A DNA stretch of 64,000 nt, taken from contig JAJTXZ010000011.1 of the NCBI GenBank assembly GCA_021463195.1, forward strand, positions 1 to 64,000, written 5' to 3'. A program made the translations under genes and the position numbers. The stretch is from Anaerolineae bacterium (lineage in GTDB: Bacteria > Chloroflexota > Anaerolineae > UBA4142 > SHND01). Position 1 is the first letter of the stretch. Each line of letters starts with the position of its first letter. The notes below the pieces were generated by a model. It did not search any database. It worked only from the letters and a program-made list of their open reading frames with translations, and was not told where the DNA came from. This document shows positions 53,671-59,672 of the stretch, piece by piece.

Positions 53671-54690
53671 ATGCTCTTTATTTTTCACGGCGAAGATGAT
53701 TTCACGCGCGCGGAGGCGTTGAAAAAGTTGCGCGCGGAAATGGGCGACCCGCAGTTTGCGGAATTGAATACGACGACGCTGGACGGCAAGAATTTGCAAT
53801 TCAGCGAACTGCGCCATCACACCGACGCGATTCCGTTTCTCTCGGACAAGCGTTTGGCGCTTGTCGAAGGAATGCTCGCGCGCCTTGACCCGCGCCGCAA
53901 AAATGAGGACGGCGCAAGCGATGGCGACGGTGAAGGCGAACCGGAAGCCAATGCGGATTTAAAACAACAGTTGTTGGATTATTTGCCGAATCTGCCGCCG
54001 ACGACGCAGTTAGTCTTTGTCGAAAATAAAAAACTGCATGCCAACAATGCGATCTTGAAATTCGCGGAAAAAGATAAAAAGAACGCGCGCGTCAAATTGT
54101 TTGCCGCGCCCGACCCGAAGGAATTGCCCGATTGGGTGGTTGACCATGTAGAGAAAAAAGGCGGCGCGATTGATTTTGGCGCGGCGAACGATTTGGCGAT
54201 TTTTATTGGCGCGGATTTGCGCGCGCTCGACAGCGAAATTGAAAAATTGATTTTGTACTGCAATGGCAGACCGATTCGCCGCGAAGACGCGCGCGCGATG
54301 GTCGCCCCCGCGCAAGAGCAGAGCATTTTTGAATTGGTGGACGCGGTGGGACAAAAACGCACTCAACGCGCGCTCGAATTATTGCGCGAGCAGCTGCGGC
54401 ACAATGCGAACGAGTTTTATTTGTTGAGCATGATTACGCGCCAGTTTCGCCTGCTCTTGCAAGTGCGCGACTTGATGACGCGCGGCATGAACGCAGACGC
54501 CATTCAAAAACAATTGGGCTTGCATCCGTTCGTCGCCAAAAAAATGTCGGAGCAAGCGCGCGCTTATTCGGTGGAGCAATTGGAAAATATCATGCGGCAA
54601 CTGCTCGAAGTGGATGTGAATTTGAAAACGAGCAAACTCGAACCGACCCTCGCGCTGGATTTGTTGGTAGTGGATTTGACGCGGCAGTAG
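53671..54690 (+). CDS. holA: DNA polymerase III delta subunit
   Basis: 339 aa from ATG at 53671 (MLFIFHGEDDFTRAEALKKL). Clamp-loader wrench subunit that opens the beta ring. Visible: the N-terminal FHGEDDF, PFLSDKRLALVEGML, the AAA-like domain without Walker A (TTQLVFVENKKL), DLRALDSEIEKLILY, and the C-terminal collar region REQLRHNANEFYLLSMITRQFRLLLQ. Length is normal. Converges with the FtsK-like gene and shares a bidirectional terminator. Confidence 0.92.
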   Translation: MLFIFHGEDDFTRAEALKKLRAEMGDPQFAELNTTTLDGKNLQFSELRHHTDAIPFLSDKRLALVEGMLARLDPRRKNEDGASDGDGEGEPEANADLKQQLLDYLPNLPPTTQLVFVENKKLHANNAILKFAEKDKKNARVKLFAAPDPKELPDWVVDHVEKKGGAIDFGAANDLAIFIGADLRALDSEIEKLILYCNGRPIRREDARAMVAPAQEQSIFELVDAVGQKRTQRALELLREQLRHNANEFYLLSMITRQFRLLLQVRDLMTRGMNADAIQKQLGLHPFVAKKMSEQARAYSVEQLENIMRQLLEVDVNLKTSKLEPTLALDLLVVDLTRQ

Positions 54691-54734
54691 AGATTCCGCG
54701 CTCTGTTCGGAATGACCGATTGGTTTTGGAAAAT

Positions 54735-54770
54735 AAAAAACTGTGATGCAATAAGCGTCACAGTTTTTTT
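54735..54770. terminator. Bidirectional terminator between holA and the FtsK-like gene
   Basis: Stem ACTGTGA/TCACAGT with an 11-nt loop, A6 to the left and T7 to the right, so it works on both strands. Confidence 0.9.
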
Positions 54771-54807
54771 GTTTCATGCGCGGTTGTGGGCGTCCGCGCA
54801 CGTGGGA

Positions 54808-55884
54808 TCATGTCCAATCGTATGCCGCGCGCGGCGCTTGAATGCTGCGCGATTGTCCGCCGCTGACGCGCGCGCGAAACGCGTCGTATTCGCCCGGCAG
54901 CAGCTGCGCGATTTGCACGCGAATTTTTTCGCCGTTCGCAATCAAAAGAAAATCGCCGCGCCCCGCGAGTTTTTCCGCGCCGCTTTGCGCGACCCCCGAC
55001 GCGACCAATGCCTCATTCGCGCTGGTCACCTTGCCGACGAGCCGCACCGGAAAATTCGCTTTGACCAAACTGCCCAACACCGCCGCAGTGGGTTTTTGCG
55101 TGCAAGCAATCACCGAAATTCCTGCGCTGCGCCCGCGCTGCGCAAGGCGCGTCAAATAGTCTTCCGCCTCATCGCCGCCTTGCATCAACAAATCCGCGAG
55201 CTCGTCAATCAGCAGCACAATGCGCGGGCGCGTAATCAGTTGCTGCTGACGACGCGTCATTTCCTCGACAAGCCATTCCAAATTCGCCAACGCGTCCTCG
55301 ACATTTTTGATGATGGGACACAAGAGATGCGAAATATGTTCAAAGACGCGAAACTCGCTCGCTTTGGGGTCAACGATGATGATTTGCACATCGCGGGCGC
55401 GTTGAAACAGCATCAACGACGCGAGCATTGTGCGCGCGGCTTGGCTTTTGCCCGAACCGGTGGTGCCTGCAATCAACACGTGCGCGACATCGGGCGCAGA
55501 AACGCGCAAGAGCAGCGGCATTCCATCTGCCGCCATGCCCAAAAGTGTGGTGCCTGCAATGGACAATGCCTGCGCCATCGCCGCGTCTTTTTGCACTTGC
55601 TGTACGAGTTCGAGCAAACGCAACGGCTGAACATCCTCACGCGGAATTTCGATATTGATTTGTCCGTTAGCGCGGGAAATGCGCGCGGCGGGCGCGTTGA
55701 GCGCGAGCGCGATTTCTTCGGAAAGATTTTCGAGTTTGGAAACTTTGGTGGTCGCAGAGGGCGAAACGTGAAATTGAATGGTGCGCGGCGTCACACGTCC
55801 GCCCGTCACTTTGGCGGGGGCTTTGTGCGTCGCCAGCACATATTCAATCTTGTCGGCTTGTTGATGCAATCGCTGCCTGTTCAT
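54808..55884 (-). CDS. Soluble FtsK/SpoIIIE-like DNA translocase, SOS-controlled
   Basis: 358 aa from ATG at 55884 (MNRQRLHQQAD), chosen because GAGG precedes it and the longer frame would read through the promoter. An alpha-like domain (about 35-100) leads into the RecA-type motor: Walker A AGTTGSGKS (139-147), Walker B LLIDELADL (224-232), and the FtsK signatures VDPKASEF and QRGRSAGISVIACTQKP. Missing are the TM helices of FtsK and the gamma domain that reads KOPS/SRS sites, so it cannot anchor at the septum in the usual way. Two SOS boxes in the promoter predict DNA-damage induction. Possible jobs: clearing or moving damaged chromosomes, or plasmid/phage-type transfer. Confidence 0.85.
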   Translation of the reverse strand: MNRQRLHQQADKIEYVLATHKAPAKVTGGRVTPRTIQFHVSPSATTKVSKLENLSEEIALALNAPAARISRANGQINIEIPREDVQPLRLLELVQQVQKDAAMAQALSIAGTTLLGMAADGMPLLLRVSAPDVAHVLIAGTTGSGKSQAARTMLASLMLFQRARDVQIIIVDPKASEFRVFEHISHLLCPIIKNVEDALANLEWLVEEMTRRQQQLITRPRIVLLIDELADLLMQGGDEAEDYLTRLAQRGRSAGISVIACTQKPTAAVLGSLVKANFPVRLVGKVTSANEALVASGVAQSGAEKLAGRGDFLLIANGEKIRVQIAQLLPGEYDAFRARVSGGQSRSIQAPRAAYDWT

Positions 55885-55903
55885 ACGCGCCTCGAATTGA
55901 ACC

Positions 55904-55947
55904 AGAACACTTGTTCTGATTATATCGAACATTTGTTCGCATGTCAA
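55904..55947 (-). promoter_or_regulatory. Consensus promoter with two LexA (SOS) boxes
   Basis: Reverse strand: TTGACA (55942-55947), 17-bp spacer, TATAAT (55919-55924). Box 1 CGAACATTTGTTCG (55926-55939) lies in the spacer. Box 2 AGAACACTTGTTCT (55904-55917) lies just after the -10. Both fit GAAC-N4-GTTC; the lexA promoter in this window has the same design. Confidence 0.9.
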
Positions 55948-55966
55948 GCGGCGCGAACTTTAAAAA

Positions 55967-56097
55967 TAGGGCTGGCACAAAGTCGCGCAAACTGTCATTT
56001 CGAGCGGAGACGAGAAATCTCGACCTTGCGCGTCAAACGAGATTTCTCATTGCATTCGAAATGACAATGGCTGCTCCCTGACTTTGTGCCAGCCCTA
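55967..56097. mobile_element. TA-flanked MITE-like element, copy D (131 bp)
   Basis: Ends TAGGGCTGGCACAAAGTC and GACTTTGTGCCAGCCCTA are exact inverted repeats with TA at each end. Nested inside are a second inverted pair, TGTCATTTCGA and TCGAAATGACA, and GAGAAATCTCG/CGAGATTTCTC. Non-coding. It sits 20 bp upstream of the FtsK-gene -35. Confidence 0.85.
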
Positions 56098-56107
56098 TCC
56101 TGAAAAT

Positions 56108-56226
56108 TAGGGCGGCGTCAAAGGCAGTCAGACCCCAAGTGTTTTCGCCGCGCTACGCAACTCATAAGCGCTCTTGTTCAAAAACACTTGGGGTCTTGGC
56201 ATCACCGCGACTTTGACAGCGCCCTA
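56108..56226. mobile_element. TA-flanked MITE-like element, copy E (119 bp)
   Basis: Ends TAGGGCGGCGTCAAAG and CTTTGACAGCGCCCTA are inverted with mismatches; an inner inverted pair is AGACCCCAAGTGTTTT/AAAACACTTGGGGTCT. It is flanked by the 11-bp direct repeat CCTGAAAATTA (56099-56109, 56228-56238). With copy D it fills most of the 477-bp gap between the FtsK-like gene and the LuxR-type gene; the rest shows only the hairpin at 56290. Confidence 0.75.
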
Positions 56227-56289
56227 CCCTGAAAATTATTGCGGCAAAGCGTCTTTCGTAGTAGAAATACGCCGATGGGCTAATGGGAA

Positions 56290-56324
56290 ACGACGGCTGC
56301 GCCGTTTCACGGCGCAGCCGTCGT
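56290..56324 (+). repeat. Perfect 16-bp hairpin before the LuxR-type gene
   Basis: ACGACGGCTGCGCCGT and its complement around TTC, followed by AAAAAATTTTTT and then the ribosome-binding site of the next gene. It could be a terminator for read-through or a leader structure; its GACGGCTGCG arm is shared with the hairpin at 28876. Confidence 0.75.
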
Positions 56325-56361
56325 AAAAAATTTTTTGGAGGGGATTATTTGGAGGATTGCT

Positions 56362-56565
56362 TTGGATACACTCACGGAACGCGAACAGCAAGTGGCAATT
56401 TTGGTCGCGCAAGGTTTGAGCAATATAGTAATTGCGGAACGATTGATGATTAGCGAAAAGACGGTTCGAAATCACATCACGCACATTTTGAACAAGTTGG
56501 GATTGCGGACGCGCGCCGAACTTGTTGCAACCGCATGGCGCGATGGTTGGATGACAAGAGTATAA
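56362..56565 (+). CDS. Stand-alone LuxR-type (GerE) HTH protein
   Basis: 67 aa, only the DNA-binding four-helix domain: LTEREQQVAILVAQGLSNIV then IAERLMISEKTVRNHITHIL. The start is TTG at 56362, chosen for GGAGG six bases upstream; a longer frame from 56335 would include the ribosome-binding site. No receiver or ligand domain is attached. It may be a GerE-like solo regulator, or the surviving tail of a response regulator truncated by the repeats just upstream. The cytoplasmic histidine kinase at 35135 lacks a regulator, but nothing links the two. Confidence 0.75.
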   Translation: MDTLTEREQQVAILVAQGLSNIVIAERLMISEKTVRNHITHILNKLGLRTRAELVATAWRDGWMTRV

Positions 56566-56715
56566 TCCTCCCCTTTGAGCGACAATTCAAATGAATTTCA
56601 TAAATGTGGGACGCACCATTGTATTGCCCGGAATGAAATGGGACATGGGTTTCATGACAAAAATCAATCTATCAATTATCATACAAATGAAACTTACCTG
56701 CCTGCGGAAACTCAA

Positions 56716-57498
56716 ATGAAAAAAAGAACTCTGCTTTTCGTCTTTGGACTTGTATTGGCGCTGGGCATAATCGCAATCCTCATGACAGCCAATCAAGTCA
56801 AGGCACAGCAAGATATTGTTGGGGAATTGCAGACGAGATTGCTGCAACAAGATGTTCCACTCGAGAGCATCAAAATAAGCAACTATTTTCCGCTTCAAAT
56901 AGAGGTTGTGCTTGAAAGCCAAAGCGCCGGCGCCCTGGTTTCGCCCGACGATCCGCTTTATGTTGGTGTGGTGCAACGCGAGATTGCAGCGGCAAGAATG
57001 CGCGGCAGCAAAATCGAACGCGTGCAAATTGCAATCAACAATCGTGAGGGCAAAGAAATAACGCGCGCAGACCTCTCCGTTGACCCTGCTCTCGATAACA
57101 CAACGATTGTCCCTTCAAAAGTATCAGACGATGCGCTTGAAGCGGCAGTGCGCTCGCAGCTTTTAGTGGGAAAGCTAGTCCTGGATGATTTCACGATTGT
57201 TCACACCGCAGACGGAGGGCAGTTGATTCAGCTCAAGCTCACCGCGCGAGAACTTGCAGACCTCAATCAAGTTTTACCGGGACTCGTCACCCAATTATCA
57301 AGGACGTTACTTGAGTTGAAAAAGGAACAGGGCGCCCAGATCCCCGGCTTTAGTTTGGAGGTCTTTGGCGCAAACGGTGAATCACTCCTCAAGTACAGCG
57401 CGGTGTATGAAGCGTCTCGGGAAAAATCTACTTGGTGGATGGCGAATGGCGTGAGCCAGGACTGGTTCCCACATCCATTGCCGACCACGGCGCCTTAA
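56716..57498 (+). CDS. Exported or membrane-anchored protein of unknown function (260 aa)
   Basis: 260 aa from ATG at 56716 (MKKRTLLFVFGLVLALGIIA). One N-terminal hydrophobic helix, either signal peptide or anchor, then a mixed alpha/beta extracytoplasmic domain. Phrases such as LQTRLLQQDVPLESIKIS and RITRADLSVDP-like turns hint at a two-fold repeat. Family not recognised. Base composition here is visibly less CGCG-rich than in the rest of the window. Confidence 0.65.
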   Translation: MKKRTLLFVFGLVLALGIIAILMTANQVKAQQDIVGELQTRLLQQDVPLESIKISNYFPLQIEVVLESQSAGALVSPDDPLYVGVVQREIAAARMRGSKIERVQIAINNREGKEITRADLSVDPALDNTTIVPSKVSDDALEAAVRSQLLVGKLVLDDFTIVHTADGGQLIQLKLTARELADLNQVLPGLVTQLSRTLLELKKEQGAQIPGFSLEVFGANGESLLKYSAVYEASREKSTWWMANGVSQDWFPHPLPTTAP

Positions 57499-57603
57499 CT
57501 CGTACCGCAACAGATTTCCAGTTGACATTCGGCAACGTCTCGAACCTTTCCAATACGCAGCCCGTGTTGTGATGCGTATCATCACGCGAGCTCGAAAAAA
57601 ATC

Positions 57604-58188
57604 ATGCGTAAATTTGGTCTCGTAATGCTCGTATTGCTTCTCGCAGTACTCGTCGCAACTGCCGTAAACTCCAAATCGTTCTTTCCCGCTACGGCACAAA
57701 GTGGGTTCAAACCACATTCACTCCTCACTGCTTCCGTAGCGGATGTCGAGAAAGCGGCTCTGGAATATACACAATCAAATTATACCGTTCTCGCGACACC
57801 AAAAATTCTATTGACTCGCAGCATCACCAAACAAGAATTTCCCAAATTGGGATTGTCTGAAGTCGGCTTTGGAGGCAAAGAACCGCCGCTCGCGCTAGTC
57901 GTTATGGAGGGCAAGTTTGAGGTCCAGTTTCCGGGAATGGCAAAGCCCGAGCCAGCAAAATACCTGTTCTATGTTTTTGATTTGAACGTCGGCGTCCCCA
58001 CACTTACCAAAGCTTCAGAATATGGAATAGATTATGAGAATTTGATCATGTATGCCAAGACCTTTACACCACTTGCTGGCGACCAACCGATTGACCCGAA
58101 CGCCAAATATTTTGACCCCGGGCCCATTCAAACCGCAGTTCCGGCAGCGCCAACGCCAGGACCGTCGGCGCCGGAAAAACCAAAATAG
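57604..58188 (+). CDS. Secreted protein of unknown function with Pro-rich tail
   Basis: 194 aa. The signal peptide (MRKFGLVMLVLLLAVLVATA) ends near residue 20-30. The mature domain of about 140 residues is followed by a Pro/Ala-rich tail (TAVPAAPTPGPSAPEKPK). The stop codon TAG is the first three bases of a TAGGGGC-type MITE, so the original C-terminus may have differed. Family not recognised. Same AT-richer composition as the upstream gene. Confidence 0.65.
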   Translation: MRKFGLVMLVLLLAVLVATAVNSKSFFPATAQSGFKPHSLLTASVADVEKAALEYTQSNYTVLATPKILLTRSITKQEFPKLGLSEVGFGGKEPPLALVVMEGKFEVQFPGMAKPEPAKYLFYVFDLNVGVPTLTKASEYGIDYENLIMYAKTFTPLAGDQPIDPNAKYFDPGPIQTAVPAAPTPGPSAPEKPK

Positions 58189-58255
58189 GGGCGAAGCATT
58201 TGCAAAAGCGTTTTCTTGGCATCCCGTGTACGCCAATGCAAATGCTTCGCCCCTA
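58186..58255. mobile_element. TA-flanked MITE-like inverted repeat, copy B (70 bp)
   Basis: TAGGGGCGAAGCATTTGCA and TGCAAATGCTTCGCCCCTA are exact inverted ends with TA flanks. Same family as copies at 1493 and 59605. Its first TAG is the stop codon of the gene at 57604-58188. Confidence 0.8.
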
Positions 58256-58321
58256 CCACAAACCCGCGTCGTGAATCGCCTCACGCGCGGGTTTGATATT
58301 TCTAACCAAATCACATTCTAT

Positions 58322-58762
58322 TTACTTTTCTCGCAATTTCGGTGAATCGAACCACAAGCCGGTGATTTGATGCGCGTCGTCGGGAGTGAACACAACGCGC
58401 ATCGTTACGCCATCTTCATTTTCAAATCGTCCGTTGTAAATGACGACGATGAATTTGTCTTGCTTGACCACGTTCGTCACTTGACGTGAAATATAATTAC
58501 CGATTTTGTTTTGGATTGCGGCGCGGGTTTGAGTAAAGACCGTTTCGGTTTCGGCCTGGCGCATCGCCGCGTCAAAATCGCGCGCGAACATCGCGTAATC
58601 GCCGGCATTGAATCCATTCAACAGGTTTTCGGTTTTGGGTTCCGCGTAGGCAAGCACGGCGTCGCGTTCCGCGCCCGTAATCGGTTGTGCGCCCGCGCTG
58701 CATCCCGCAAAAACCAAAAATACAAAGATGCAAAGCGCGACAAGTGAAATCATTTTTTTCAT
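58322..58762 (-). CDS. DUF3887-like lipoprotein
   Basis: 146 aa. Lipoprotein signal with FAGC lipobox (Cys21). The mature part (AEPKTENLLNGFNAGDYAMFARDFDAAM, then VIYNGRFENEDGVTMRVVF) matches the NTF2-like DUF3887 fold in which a small pocket binds an unknown ligand. Usually a stand-alone cell-surface protein. It is co-directional with lexA, downstream of lexA's terminator. Confidence 0.75.
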   Translation of the reverse strand: MKKMISLVALCIFVFLVFAGCSAGAQPITGAERDAVLAYAEPKTENLLNGFNAGDYAMFARDFDAAMRQAETETVFTQTRAAIQNKIGNYISRQVTNVVKQDKFIVVIYNGRFENEDGVTMRVVFTPDDAHQITGLWFDSPKLREK

Positions 58763-58776
58763 CTGCGATGCGAAAA

Positions 58777-58808
58777 TAAAAAAAAACCAGACACAAACGC
58801 ATCTGGTT
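58777..58808 (-). terminator. lexA terminator
   Basis: Stem AACCAGA/TCTGGTT with a 10-nt loop, followed on the reverse strand by more than eight T. Confidence 0.8.
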
Positions 58809-58834
58809 ACTTTTTACTTTTTACTTTTTGTTTT

Positions 58835-59491
58835 TTACGCCGCCATCCCCAACTGCCGTATCACCAACACCACTTTGCCTTGAATTTCCAAATTGCGCGG
58901 CTCGACCTCAATGGGTGTGTAGGATGGGTTCGCGGGGACGAGTTCGATTTTGCTTTTGCGGCGATAAAAATATTTGAGGGTGGTCTGGCCCTTGTCTTTG
59001 AGCCACGCCGCCACCATATCGCCGTCGCGCGCGGTCTGCTGCGATTTCATCACCACAATATCGCCGTCATGAATGGACGCGTCAATCATCGAATCCCCTT
59101 TGACGTGCAGCGCGAAAAGTTTGCTTGTATCGGTGTCATGCAAGAGACTGCGCGTCAACATGACACTATCGTGGTCGGCTTCGAACGCGCTCGAATCGGG
59201 AACTTCAATCGGTTTGCCGGCGACGATGCGCCCCAATAATGGCACTTGAATAAAGCGCGCGTCATTCATGGGTTTGCCATTTGGCGCGGTGAGACGCAAG
59301 CCGCGCGACACTTCTTTTTCGCGCGAAAGCAAGCCAGCTTTTTCAAGAATATTCAGATTGTAATTGACCACCGAGGTAGACGAAATTCCCACCGATGACC
59401 CGATTTCGCGAATGGTCGGCGGACGCCCCTTGTCGCTCGAAAAACGCTGAATAAAACTATAAATTTGCTTCTGACGGTCGGACAGAGCCAT
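58835..59491 (-). CDS. lexA: SOS repressor LexA
   Basis: 218 aa. N-terminal winged HTH (PTIREIGSSVGISSTSVVNY), Ala91-Gly92 autocleavage site in RIVAGKPI, catalytic dyad Ser134 in KGDSMID and Lys173 in TTLKYF. It represses SOS genes until RecA filaments trigger self-cleavage. The promoter carries one perfect and one near-perfect SOS box, so it is autoregulated. GGAGG precedes the ATG. No imuA/imuB or dnaE2 cassette is adjacent. Confidence 0.97.
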   Translation of the reverse strand: MALSDRQKQIYSFIQRFSSDKGRPPTIREIGSSVGISSTSVVNYNLNILEKAGLLSREKEVSRGLRLTAPNGKPMNDARFIQVPLLGRIVAGKPIEVPDSSAFEADHDSVMLTRSLLHDTDTSKLFALHVKGDSMIDASIHDGDIVVMKSQQTARDGDMVAAWLKDKGQTTLKYFYRRKSKIELVPANPSYTPIEVEPRNLEIQGKVVLVIRQLGMAA

Positions 59492-59524
59492 GAGTTTTGC
59501 CTCCGAAATTTGAACGGATTCAAT

Positions 59525-59573
59525 AGCACACGCGTTCGAGTGATATTTTAACCGAACACGCGTTCGATGTCAA
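59525..59573 (-). promoter_or_regulatory. lexA promoter with tandem SOS boxes
   Basis: Reverse strand: TTGACA (59568-59573), 17-bp spacer, TAAAAT (59545-59550). A perfect box CGAACACGCGTTCG (59553-59566) fills the spacer. A one-mismatch box AGCACACGCGTTCG (59525-59538) lies downstream of the -10. Confidence 0.93.
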
Positions 59574-59604
59574 GCTTTTTTGGAACAAATTTTCGGATAC
59601 GGGG

Positions 59605-59672
59605 TAGGGGCAAAGCATTTTCAGACGCGACTGGCTCGATTCACAGCTGCCCACGCAAATGCTTTGCTCCTA
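59605..59672. mobile_element. TA-flanked MITE-like inverted repeat, copy C (68 bp)
   Basis: TAGGGGCAAAGCATTT and AAATGCTTTGCTCCTA are inverted, TA at both ends. Its right end supplies the TAG stop of the FAD/GcvT dehydrogenase (read on the reverse strand). The left end is 32 bp from the lexA -35. Confidence 0.78.

Noticed and set aside
54712-56064. 450-codon forward frame across the FtsK-like gene and its promoter
   Set aside because: It runs antisense through the Walker motifs of the FtsK-like gene and through the SOS boxes. The translation is basic low-complexity sequence.
56335-56565. LuxR-type protein as partner of the GAF kinase at 35135
   Set aside because: It has no receiver domain and lies about 20 kb away, so there is no evidence for a two-component pair.
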